A stretch of 64,000 bases of DNA. It comes from Paenibacillus pini JCM 16418 (GTDB lineage: Bacteria > Bacillota > Bacilli > Paenibacillales > Paenibacillaceae). This document shows, piece after piece, positions 10,257-18,282 of the stretch. The stretch lies in NCBI RefSeq assembly GCF_000576305.1, contig NZ_BAVZ01000001.1, positions 310,001 to 374,000 on the forward strand. The letters run 5' to 3'. A model generated the notes under the pieces. It made no database searches, had not been told where the DNA came from, and saw only the letters and a list, made by a program, of their open reading frames with translations. Numbering within the stretch: position 1 is the stretch's first letter; each line of letters begins with the position of its first letter. Both the position numbers and the translations under genes were made by a program.

Positions 10257-10984
10257 TGCAGCATTTCTCGTTGAAGCAGGATGTAGAGGTTTACTGCCTT
10301 CGCCTTCCAGAAAGGCTGGATTCTCGAATGTTTGAAGAACTGCTTCATTATGTATCCTTGGAGAAAAGACGGCAAATATGTCGCTTTAGGTTTCCAGAGG
10401 ATGCTCGCAGATCCCTCTTCAGTGATTTAATGATCCGAAGAATTATTCAGGAGAAGCTTCGATTGTCAGGGCATCAGATTAGGTTTGAATTGAACGATTA
10501 TGGCAAGCCGAGTCTTAAGGACGTACCAGACTTCCAATTCAATCTATCTCATTCTGGAGATTGGATTGTCTGTGCTATATCCTCACAGCCGATCGGGATC
10601 GACATTGAGCTGATTCAGCCCATTGAGATCGAGATTGCCAAACGTTTTTTTGCACGAGCTGAATACGATCAGCTAATGAAGCAATGGGAACCAATGAGAG
10701 AAGCCTATTTCTATGAGCTGTGGACACTAAAAGAAAGCTATATAAAAGCGATAGGAATGGGTCTATCTCTACCACTTGATGGTTTCAGTGTAGTTCCAAT
10801 GTCTAAAGATGATATTCAATTCATCGGAGGAGAACAATTACCTGTTCATCATTTTAAGCAATATGATCTAGATCCAGCATACCGTATGGCTGTGTGTGCG
10901 CAAAGTTCAGAGCTTCCGGAGCTGCCGACGATGCTGGATTGGAGAGAAGTATACGGTTCGCTAACTGCCGCTTCATGTTCTTAA
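10253..10984 (+). CDS. Sfp-type 4'-phosphopantetheinyl transferase
   Basis: This 243-residue protein has the Sfp/Gsp/AcpT signatures in order: GKPSL near 84, FNLSHSGDW near 96-104, GIDIELIQPIE near 114, and WTLKESYIKAIGMGLSLPL near 155-175. The Asp/Glu in GIDIE and the Glu in WTLKES are the Mg-binding acids of the family. It transfers phosphopantetheine from CoA to the ACP serines, which the upstream PKS proteins need for activity. It is translationally coupled to the hydrolase (ATGA), with GGGAGGG 6 bases before the start. Its place at the end of the PKS operon suggests it is dedicated to this cluster. Confidence 0.93.
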   Translation: MMQHFSLKQDVEVYCLRLPERLDSRMFEELLHYVSLEKRRQICRFRFPEDARRSLFSDLMIRRIIQEKLRLSGHQIRFELNDYGKPSLKDVPDFQFNLSHSGDWIVCAISSQPIGIDIELIQPIEIEIAKRFFARAEYDQLMKQWEPMREAYFYELWTLKESYIKAIGMGLSLPLDGFSVVPMSKDDIQFIGGEQLPVHHFKQYDLDPAYRMAVCAQSSELPELPTMLDWREVYGSLTAASCS

Positions 10985-11005
10985 AGTAGATAATGATTGC
11001 ATATT

Positions 11006-11053
11006 AAAAGGGGAGGTCTAGGGTCCAATTGGGCGACAGGCGTCCTCTTTTAT
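11006..11053 (+). terminator. Terminator-like hairpin at the end of the PKS operon
   Basis: The arm AAAAGGGGA (11006-11014) pairs with TCCTCTTTT (11043-11051) with one G-U pair. The loop is long and could form an inner stem. It lies just after the PPTase stop and would close the PKS-hydrolase-PPTase transcript, at least in part. Confidence 0.55.
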
Positions 11054-11189
11054 TACATAATCAGCATGAATTGTTTAGGCGCTACGGCATCCCGCAATGA
11101 ATTTGCGTGAAATCGCAGTTTTCTTTTCGATGAAAATTGGAAAAAACAGGAGTAAGGTAAGTTTAAACTCTAAGCAAGGAGACGACCCG

Positions 11190-11858
11190 ATGGATAAACA
11201 AACCGTTGGAACGGATGAACTGAAATATCAGGTGACCCATGCCCGGATGAGAATGCTTACAACCCTTTTTAAGAATAACGCAAAGCTTACTTACCCAATT
11301 CTACAGCATGAGATGATTCCAATCGGCATTAGACAAGATACGGGTCAACCGGTGAAGGTCCCCTATCTGTTTGTGCGATTGTTAGATAGTAACCCCTCAA
11401 ATACGCTCCGTACCGTATTGAACAGAGGGGGGTACGATATGGCGATCCGAGAGGAATCGGGTATGGTAACTCAATTTTTATGTTTTTATACGGGACCTCC
11501 ATCCTGTTACAGACTTTATTGGTATGACGAGAGGGGAGAAATGAGTTCCAAGACCTTTATTCGAAAAACACCTTGGAATCAATTATTTCCTGAACTCAAA
11601 GAAACTGGGGAAATTGAGTGCCTTTTAATCGTTGCTACCCATATGAAACTTCTAGATACTCAAAAAGGATCGCGAATTGAGCTCGGTTCCTACGCAGCGA
11701 AGCAAATGACACATCTTTGGACAGAACGCACAGCTACAGCAGGGTATACCTTGAAGACCGTAGGACATTTCCATGAGAAAAAGGTGCTCGAGTTAATTGG
11801 AGCAGATGTGAATGAACAGCTCATACTGTCATGTCTCGTTAGGTTAGTTGAACATTAA
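11190..11858 (+). CDS. SagB/nitroreductase-like protein of unknown role
   Basis: I place the start at the ATG at 11190 because AAGGAG lies about 9 bases upstream; the frame stays open back to 11097 without a better signal. The 222-residue product is not clearly recognised. Its C-terminal half resembles the SagB-type nitroreductase fold: a YRLYWYDERGE strand, CLLIVATHMKLL, a helix with AAKQMTHLW, and a tail of the form V.ELIGAD..EQ..LSCLV. The N-terminal Arg-rich FMN motif of active SagB enzymes is not evident, so it may be degenerate or may not bind flavin. It sits between the PPTase and the exporter, so a tailoring role in the polyketide pathway is possible. Structure prediction would settle the fold. 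Confidence 0.5.
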   Translation: MDKQTVGTDELKYQVTHARMRMLTTLFKNNAKLTYPILQHEMIPIGIRQDTGQPVKVPYLFVRLLDSNPSNTLRTVLNRGGYDMAIREESGMVTQFLCFYTGPPSCYRLYWYDERGEMSSKTFIRKTPWNQLFPELKETGEIECLLIVATHMKLLDTQKGSRIELGSYAAKQMTHLWTERTATAGYTLKTVGHFHEKKVLELIGADVNEQLILSCLVRLVEH

Positions 11859-11887
11859 TTCAGATCAAAGGGTGGGAGGGTTAGAAA

Positions 11888-13660
11888 ATGAGTCAAGAAC
11901 AGGTAATGAACGTACAATCGAAAAAAGAAGGTGCTCAAGGAATTAAACTCGTATGGCTCATGTGTATTGGCATATTCTTATGTATGATCGATACGACTAT
12001 TATGAATATTGCCTTGCCGAGCATTCAACAGAACTTGAACGTATCTTTGGAAAAAATGTCTTGGGTGCTTAATGTGTATACGATGTCCATTGCCGTGCTG
12101 GCAATCCCCCTTGGCCGTTTTGCGGAGTTGTTTGGTAGAGGAAAAGTATATGTTGGCGGACTGGTCATTTTTTGTCTAGGCTCCTTAACATGTGCAATGG
12201 CAGTTAATGGTGACATGCTAATCGCGTCCCGTTTTATACAAAGTATCGGTGCAGCAATTTTACTGACCAGCAGCTTTACGATTGGAGTATCGGCCATGCC
12301 GATTGAGAAACGTGGTGTAGCCTTGTCCATTCTCGGAATTATGCAGGGACTATCAGCGGCAATGGGACCCACCATTGGGGGAATTATTACACAGAATCTC
12401 AGCTGGAAATGGATTTTTCTTGTGAATGTGCCTTTTAGTATTGTCGCGCTAGTCTTGGTCATTCGGATGCTGAATCTTCGCAATGAACCAAGAGTCAAAG
12501 CACGTATTGATTGGATTGGTCTAGTACTATCTAGTACCGCGATCTTTACATTGACTTTATCCCTAATTAAAGGAGGAACCTGGGGATGGGGCAGTGGGAA
12601 GTCGCTTACATGCTATGCAGTTGCAGTGATTTCCTTAATCGTATTTATCCTGATAGAGCGTCGATTACCTTATGCCATGGTGAATTTGAAGCTATTTCGT
12701 GATCGCTTCTTCGTTGGATCATCGCTACTCATGATTGTCGGAAATGTATTCCTGATTGGTGTCATGGTCCTGCTGCCGACGTTCCTCACTCGGATGATGG
12801 ATAAAACGGAGTTTGCCGCTGCGTTAATGGTGACGCCGATCTCGTTTATGATTTTTCTGATGGCACCTATTGCCTCGGCATTGATTCGGATATTTGGTAA
12901 AACCGTAGTTATTATTTCTGGATTTGCTTTGATGGGGTTTTCCTACTACCTGCTCAGTCATTTGGGAACTGCATCTTCGGTCTCTGAAATTGTGGTCGCC
13001 TGTCTGCTTTTGGGAACAGGTTACGGTCTTATTGTAGGACCTATTACTGTAATGAGTGCATCCAATTTCGAAGGAGAAATGCTCGCTGCCTCGCAAAGTG
13101 TTATCCAAATGTTCCGTCAAGTGGGGATGGTGCTAGCCATATCGATCTTCGTAGCTCTTCTAACGTCTAATCTGAAGGATAGTGAAGCCAATAGCTTAAG
13201 TTATGCGAAGGCACAGCTTGATGAATTGAAAGTGGATCAAACCGTTAAGCAAAATGTGACGCAACGCGTACAAGAAAGAATCAATGAGCAGAACGTGAGT
13301 GTGGATAATACAGGAGGGAAACAGGAGGAGGCGTTTGTAACACCTCAGGAGCGTCAGCGTTTAATTGACCTAAATGTGGAGCAGCAGCTAGCTAAAGTTC
13401 CTTCAGGTAAGCGTGAGGCTGCAAAAGCAGCGATCGTTACTGCCGTTACCAAAAAGGTTGATGATAATATCAAGCAAATTACAGACACGCTAACCGCCTA
13501 CTCTACTAAAATTAAAAGTTATACCGTAAATGCGATGGCTAATAGTTTTGCTAGTCTTTATCACTTCTTTATGCCATTTATTTTCTGCTTCGCATTGTTA
13601 GGATTTATATTTGTTGAGAAACGTGTCCCGGTAGTAAGGGAACAGCAAAGTAAGATATAG
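11888..13660 (+). CDS. DHA2-family (EmrB/QacA-like) 14-TM drug exporter
   Basis: This 590-residue MFS protein has the family's TM1 motif (MIDTTIMNIALPSI) and motif A-like GRFAELFGRGKV. It starts at an ATG after GGTGGGAGGG. It is longer than usual because about 130 mostly polar residues (roughly 425-555) lie between the predicted last two membrane helices. This insert has heptad-like charged stretches (KQNVTQRVQERINEQ) and repeats of Lys/Glu, so it probably forms an extracytoplasmic helical domain. It follows the SagB-like gene by 29 bases and precedes a strong terminator, so it closes the biosynthetic region. I infer it exports the polyketide and may give self-resistance. Confidence 0.88.
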   Translation: MSQEQVMNVQSKKEGAQGIKLVWLMCIGIFLCMIDTTIMNIALPSIQQNLNVSLEKMSWVLNVYTMSIAVLAIPLGRFAELFGRGKVYVGGLVIFCLGSLTCAMAVNGDMLIASRFIQSIGAAILLTSSFTIGVSAMPIEKRGVALSILGIMQGLSAAMGPTIGGIITQNLSWKWIFLVNVPFSIVALVLVIRMLNLRNEPRVKARIDWIGLVLSSTAIFTLTLSLIKGGTWGWGSGKSLTCYAVAVISLIVFILIERRLPYAMVNLKLFRDRFFVGSSLLMIVGNVFLIGVMVLLPTFLTRMMDKTEFAAALMVTPISFMIFLMAPIASALIRIFGKTVVIISGFALMGFSYYLLSHLGTASSVSEIVVACLLLGTGYGLIVGPITVMSASNFEGEMLAASQSVIQMFRQVGMVLAISIFVALLTSNLKDSEANSLSYAKAQLDELKVDQTVKQNVTQRVQERINEQNVSVDNTGGKQEEAFVTPQERQRLIDLNVEQQLAKVPSGKREAAKAAIVTAVTKKVDDNIKQITDTLTAYSTKIKSYTVNAMANSFASLYHFFMPFIFCFALLGFIFVEKRVPVVREQQSKI

Positions 13661-13696
13661 TATTCGAATCCAATGCCTGAAACATGGCTATCCTAG

Positions 13697-13743
13697 AAAA
13701 CACCACTGTGCAAGGGAGTTTCCCCTCCACAGTGGTGTTTTTC
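13697..13743 (+). terminator. Rho-independent terminator after the exporter
   Basis: A perfect 14-bp stem (13697-13710 with 13728-13741; core CACCACTGTG/CACAGTGGTG) with a 17-base loop ends in a T run. It separates the polyketide region from the com locus. Confidence 0.9.
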
Positions 13744-13836
13744 TGATGTAATGAATGACTTTACAATTAGAATTGATACTCAGACTTAAATTTACATTTT
13801 TAATGCAATAGATTTATATGTATTTATTAATATATT

Positions 13837-13845
13837 TGGTATAAT
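13837..13845 (+). promoter_or_regulatory. Extended -10 promoter element upstream of comQ
   Basis: TGG-TATAAT is an extended -10 motif about 100 bases before comQ. No good -35 is visible at the usual distance, which fits an extended -10 promoter. The surrounding 13740-13940 stretch is very AT-rich and holds no gene. Confidence 0.5.
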
Positions 13846-13942
13846 ATGTAGAAATATATTATCCTTATTTTACTTTATTTGGTTGGATGGAACTTGGTGC
13901 AGTCATACATAACGACTTTAATGGGCAGGGTGGTTATGGTCA

Positions 13943-14856
13943 ATGCAAAGTTATGCGGAGAAGATTGAGGAACAGCTTTACGAATTAGTTAGAAACCATT
14001 TTAAGACAGACCTTGCCTTCTATGCCTTACAGTTCCTTGAGCATAAATGCAAGGAGAAGCATTTATTTGGAGGCTTAACCGTACTTCACTACAGGATGTT
14101 TGGCGGTCAATCCGAGCATATCTATAGGGTGGCAGCAGCTATGGAGCTTGCGATTCTATCCCTAGATATCTTTGATGATTTACAGGACGAGGATCAGCCA
14201 AATATCATATGGAGACAGTGCCCACAAGCGATTGCAATGAATGCAGCCCTTGGGTTCGTTCTTCTAGCCCGTCAATCATTGATGAGTAGTGAGCTCGATA
14301 AGGAGCGGCTCCTTCAAGTAGAAGCATGCTGGGACCGATCTCTGCTGACAGCTGTGAATGGGCAGACGACAGACTTGCTTAACCGAATTGCGACAGAAGA
14401 GGAATACTACCAGATGATTCGAGAGAAGTCATCATCACTTGTTGTGATGGCCTGCATGACGGGCACGCTACTTTCAACGGGGTATTGGAACGAAACCGTG
14501 GAGAAATATGCATGCGAATTGGGCTTTGCCTCACAATTAAAGAATGATATTCGAGATTTGGTGAATTGGGATTCTAAAAATGACTTTTTGCAGCGGAAAC
14601 GGACGCTACTCACCCTATACCTTATGAAATATGCCCCCCTAATCAGGAATGGATTCGTCATTATTTTGAGAGCAATATTGATATTGGTGACCCGATGCAC
14701 CGTAAAGAAGAAATTGAAGAACTCATTCAATCCACAGGAACATTTCTGTATTCTAAAGTACAAATGAAGCTGTATTACTATGAGTTTCTATCCACGATTG
14801 AGCAGCTTGATGTAGAGCCCATGTGGCATCATCAGATCCGCGAGTTTATTGGATAA
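13943..14856 (+). pseudogene. comQ: ComQ isoprenyl transferase, frameshifted at a C6 run
   Basis: ComQ prenylates and helps to process the ComX pheromone. The protein has the first Asp-rich motif of the polyprenyl synthase family, DDLQD with Asp78, Asp79 and Asp82, and a second helix QLKNDIRDLVNWDS typical of ComQ. The frame entered at 13943 stops at 14767 with an unrelated tail after about residue 230. Adding one base at the CCCCCC run (14634-14639) continues into ComQ-like sequence (EWIRHYFESNIDIGD ... MKLYYYEFLSTIE) to a stop at 14854-14856, giving about 304 residues, the usual ComQ length. So the gene is either broken here, the victim of a homopolymer sequencing error, or length-variable. 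It starts at ATG 13943 behind GGGTGGT. Confidence 0.85.
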
Positions 14857-14997
14857 TAGAACGCAAGTACCGCTTGCGGCGTGCGCAGAAGTTTTGCGTG
14901 GATTACGTGCATCATTATCGTTTTAAGGTGCGTTTCCTTTTGATATATTGAAATCAAGAAGTAGAATTTCAATTCCAAATTTAAGGGGATGCGGCTC

Positions 14998-15162
14998 ATG
15001 TTAAAAGAAATCGTTCAATTGTTGATGAAGGATCTTAATCAAGCGGAAATGTTCAAGAATGGAAAATTACAATTTGCAGGTATTTCCCCAATGGAGCATC
15101 GTGCGTTGCAGGATGTACTTAATAGCAAGGGGAATTTTCAATTGGTATTATGGGGATCGTGA
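14998..15162 (+). CDS. comX: ComX quorum-sensing pre-pheromone (54 aa)
   Basis: This small gene starts at ATG 14998 with AAGGGG 9 bases upstream and encodes 54 residues (MLKEIVQLLMKDLNQ...FQLVLWGS). The N-terminal leader has the shape of ComX precursors (helical, then a GKLQFAGIS segment). The C terminus carries one Trp at position 52, third from the end, followed by Gly, as in the RQWGD end of the B. subtilis 168 pheromone. ComQ attaches an isoprenyl group to that Trp in known systems. It lies between comQ and comP, which is the canonical order. The mature peptide is probably the last 5-11 residues; the exact cut is unknown. A hairpin CGCAAG/CTTGCG (14862-14878) lies in the comQ-comX gap. 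Confidence 0.85.
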   Translation: MLKEIVQLLMKDLNQAEMFKNGKLQFAGISPMEHRALQDVLNSKGNFQLVLWGS

Positions 15163-15188
15163 CTAGCAATTAATGGAGGTTATTTTTT

Positions 15189-17591
15189 CTGAAGACCTTA
15201 AAAAATTATAGATACTTTATCGCTCTAGTTTTATTGTCAGGGATTTTAATGGTTCATCTTACTCTTTCATCTTTAGACTATCGAGAGATCGGAATTAAGT
15301 TAAATGTTGATAGTAAAGGACAGTATATTGTTAAAAGCCTGTCTCCATCAGGTGTTGCTTCCAACTATTTTCATGTGAAGGAGAATGATCAGCTTCTAAG
15401 TGTGAATGGTGAAGCACCTGACCTATACCCCGAAGTACATTCTAACCGAAGTATATTAGGAGCGAATGAAGCATCATTCCTTCGCCATCATCCCGATGGA
15501 ACGAGTGAAACCTATAATATACATATTTCCGAAGCACCGCTCACCTTTTCTTGGATTGGAGATTTAGCGGTGCCCGGAGCCACTTTAAGCATATTTTTTA
15601 TTTTGGCTTTTTTCTTGTATTCACGGAAGAAGGACGATGCTGTAACCAAGCTACTCATTGCATACTTTCTAGCTATTGGGTTTACGGATTATAGCGCTGT
15701 AGCATCCGCTTCAGGAGATCTCATAGGTGGTTTTCTACTTCAAAATGGGTTGGCCATTGTACCCGTACTTTTTTTGCATTTTATCTATGTCTATTTAGCT
15801 AAATATAACATCCAGTTTTTGAGTAAAAGAACGCTATTATTTTTTTATGGAATTTGGAGCTTTATAGTTTTAGAGTGGACGATATATAATTTCACCTCAT
15901 TCTCTAATGAAATATACTATTACATTGAATTTAATAGTAGTGTGATTTTCTTTCTGGCAAGCAGTCTGTATACAATTTACAAGTTGTTTGCAACACTGCG
16001 TAGGTATAGGGATACTCCAGTAAAGTCTATTATAAAATTGATTTTAACAGGTCAAGTCGTAGCCTATACGCCTATCATTCTGCTAACGTTCTTACCTGCT
16101 ATTTTTAATGTACATATTATCGCCTCTAAGTACACCACGGCATTTCTGTTGATTCTGCCCTTTATTTATTTCTATATTATTATGGCTGAACGGTTTCTAG
16201 ATATTGAGATTGCACTTACGAAATTCAAATACTATTCACTAATTACGTTTATTCCTGCGATCTTCTTTCTGCTCGTCTTCATGGCAATTTTCCATAATGA
16301 ACAAGGAATAGGAATCCGCTGGATTCAGATGTTTCTTGTATTCTACTTTGGCTTTGTTACGTTCTTATACATCAAAGAAAAGATGGACATTCGTATCAAA
16401 CCGAGGCTGTTTAAACAGTTGTATGATTTCCAGTCTAGTCTGGATCGCTTTTCCAAAAATATTTCAAAGGTCATGAAACGTTCTGACTTGGAGATGTATC
16501 TTCATCAAGAGATTAGGCGCACATTACCGGTAAAAAGGGCAGAAGTGATTGTTCTTCACCACGACCATGAAGGCTGGCGCTTGCTGAAAGAGGGAAGGGA
16601 GTCCCAAGTGGACGATCGGGTTATCGAGATGCTCTTAAACCCATCAGAAGCGTATGTATTAGGCGAACAAGTCTATGTTCCGCAGGGACTATGCTATGTA
16701 ATTGGGCAAAACGGATCCAATAGCTATGTGCTATGGGTTGATAATAAAGAGAACTTCTTAAAGTTTAATTCGGAAGAACTAAATTGGCTCCGTGTGATGG
16801 CTAATTACTCGAGCATCGTATATGAAAATTTATTTTTAATTGAAAGGTTGGTTCATGACTTGGAGGCCGATATGCAAAAACATCAAAGTTCTTCTCCGTG
16901 GATGCTACGGTTGTTGTTTGGTTTATCCGAGAATGAGCGCCGCAAGCTGGCTTCAGATCTGCATGATTCAGCATTGCAGGAGCAGTTAAATTGGTATCGT
17001 AGGCTTGAGGTCATTTTGGCTGATTACGATTTGAAGGATGATCTCCGTGAAAAGCTATTTGATATTAAAGAAGGCCTGCTGGATGTGATCCATCAGATTC
17101 GAGAAACATGCAACGAACTAAGACCACCACTACTTAAGGAATTGGGCATAGCCGACTCATTGAATCATTTATTCGAATATGCACAATTAAGAAATAATTA
17201 CGCGATCGATTTCCTGTACGAACCGATCCGGAGTCCGTTATCTGATGAGCAGACACTCGCACTATACCGAATTGTGCAAGAGCTACTCCGCAATGCAGGT
17301 AAGCATGCGAACGCATCTCGAATTGTGATCGAGCTGTGTGAGCAAAACGGCGGTATTGATTTCAAGTATCAGGATAATGGAAAAGGGATGCAAATCGAAG
17401 ATATCGTTGAGTCATTTGAGCATATGGGATTATCCGGAATTAGGGAACGTGTGGTCAGTATGGAGGGGCATGTGGAATTCGAGTCCGTTATAGGTGAAGG
17501 ATTCAAGGTTAATATTCATTTTCCTTTAGAGTTACCTGAAATATCGGCAAACAGAGGAGGAAGCAATAATGATTCGTATCTTACTGGTTGA
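15189..17591 (+). CDS. comP: ComP sensor histidine kinase
   Basis: ComP is the membrane receptor kinase for ComX. I choose a CTG start at 15189: GGAGG lies 9 bases before it, and it restores MKTLKNYRYF plus the whole first membrane helix, which a later TTG (15234) would cut. That gives 800 residues. After TM1 comes a PDZ-like extracytoplasmic region (SPSGVASNYFHVKENDQLLSVNG in part), then several membrane helices. The cytoplasmic kinase follows with the HisKA_3 box LASDLHDSALQ (His592), the N box QELLRNAGKHA, and the G box DNGKGM. Its 3' end overlaps comA by 23 bases, so kinase and regulator are coupled. The length and layout match ComP of Bacillus. Confidence 0.93.
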   Translation: MKTLKNYRYFIALVLLSGILMVHLTLSSLDYREIGIKLNVDSKGQYIVKSLSPSGVASNYFHVKENDQLLSVNGEAPDLYPEVHSNRSILGANEASFLRHHPDGTSETYNIHISEAPLTFSWIGDLAVPGATLSIFFILAFFLYSRKKDDAVTKLLIAYFLAIGFTDYSAVASASGDLIGGFLLQNGLAIVPVLFLHFIYVYLAKYNIQFLSKRTLLFFYGIWSFIVLEWTIYNFTSFSNEIYYYIEFNSSVIFFLASSLYTIYKLFATLRRYRDTPVKSIIKLILTGQVVAYTPIILLTFLPAIFNVHIIASKYTTAFLLILPFIYFYIIMAERFLDIEIALTKFKYYSLITFIPAIFFLLVFMAIFHNEQGIGIRWIQMFLVFYFGFVTFLYIKEKMDIRIKPRLFKQLYDFQSSLDRFSKNISKVMKRSDLEMYLHQEIRRTLPVKRAEVIVLHHDHEGWRLLKEGRESQVDDRVIEMLLNPSEAYVLGEQVYVPQGLCYVIGQNGSNSYVLWVDNKENFLKFNSEELNWLRVMANYSSIVYENLFLIERLVHDLEADMQKHQSSSPWMLRLLFGLSENERRKLASDLHDSALQEQLNWYRRLEVILADYDLKDDLREKLFDIKEGLLDVIHQIRETCNELRPPLLKELGIADSLNHLFEYAQLRNNYAIDFLYEPIRSPLSDEQTLALYRIVQELLRNAGKHANASRIVIELCEQNGGIDFKYQDNGKGMQIEDIVESFEHMGLSGIRERVVSMEGHVEFESVIGEGFKVNIHFPLELPEISANRGGSNNDSYLTG

Positions 17592-18228
17592 TGATCATCC
17601 TTCTGTTGGTGAAGGGACCAAAACGATGCTAGAGCAGGACCCTGAGACCGAAGTGACCGTGCTCGTTTCACCTGTTGAGGCACTTGAGGTGCTGAAGCAC
17701 GAAACATTTGATGTTTGTCTCTTTGATCTCAATATGCCCGTTTTTAGTGGCATTGAATTGACGAAACGAATATTGAGTATATATCCAGATACGAAAATCC
17801 TCATTTATACAGGTTATGAAATCAGTTCGCACTTTAATTTACTTGTTGAGTCAGGTGCCTGTGGTTTTATTAGCAAAACCTCTACTCGTGAGCAGCTCAA
17901 TAACGCCATACGCTGTGCTTTGCGTGAGGAATCCGTGATTCCGGTAGCTTTGTTAAAGCAATTGCGTAGAACCGAAGTTAGGCTATCCCAGTTAAAAAGC
18001 GATAAGGCTCATGATGATGTATCAATTAATGAAAAAGAGCAAGAAATCTTGCAAGAAGTAGCTTTAGGGAAAAGTAACAAGGATATTGCAGGTCGATTAT
18101 TTATTAGCCAAAGAACGGTTGAATATAATTTGACAAGAATATTCCAAAAGCTGAAAGTGAGTTCAAGATCTGAAGCGATTGTTGAGGCGAGTCGGCTGGG
18201 TCTTGTTCATTTACAGGAATTTGAGTAA
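17569..18228 (+). CDS. comA: ComA response regulator (LuxR/NarL family)
   Basis: This 219-residue protein has a receiver domain with acidic DD near 9-10, phospho-acceptor Asp53 (CLFDLNMP), Thr in IYTGYE and Lys in ISKTS. A GerE/LuxR helix-turn-helix follows (NEKEQEILQEVALGKSNKDIA, then ISQRTVEYNLTRIFQKL). Phosphorylated by ComP, ComA would activate pheromone-dependent genes. Its start lies inside comP, behind GAGGAGGAAG. In B. subtilis its homologue turns on the surfactin synthetase genes; here the nearest biosynthetic target would be the PKS operon, but the PKS promoter lies outside the window. Confidence 0.93.
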   Translation: MIRILLVDDHPSVGEGTKTMLEQDPETEVTVLVSPVEALEVLKHETFDVCLFDLNMPVFSGIELTKRILSIYPDTKILIYTGYEISSHFNLLVESGACGFISKTSTREQLNNAIRCALREESVIPVALLKQLRRTEVRLSQLKSDKAHDDVSINEKEQEILQEVALGKSNKDIAGRLFISQRTVEYNLTRIFQKLKVSSRSEAIVEASRLGLVHLQEFE

Positions 18229-18235
18229 AGCATAT

Positions 18236-18265
18236 AAAAAACACTCCTTTGTAGGGAGTGTTTTT
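18236..18265. terminator. Bidirectional terminator between comA and the ABC importer
   Basis: AAAAAACACTCC pairs with GGAGTGTTTTT around a short loop. A/T runs on both sides let it stop comA and the convergent minus-strand permease operon. Confidence 0.88.
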
Positions 18266-18282
18266 ATATGGATCGATTTGGT

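Noticed and set aside
11097..11189. N-terminal extension of the SagB-like protein
   Set aside because: No ribosome binding site before 11097, while AAGGAG stands correctly before ATG 11190.
14862..14878. Hairpin CGCAAG-TACCG-CTTGCG between comQ and comX as a terminator
   Set aside because: No T run follows, and stopping here would separate comX from comQ. It may be a processing or regulatory stem instead.
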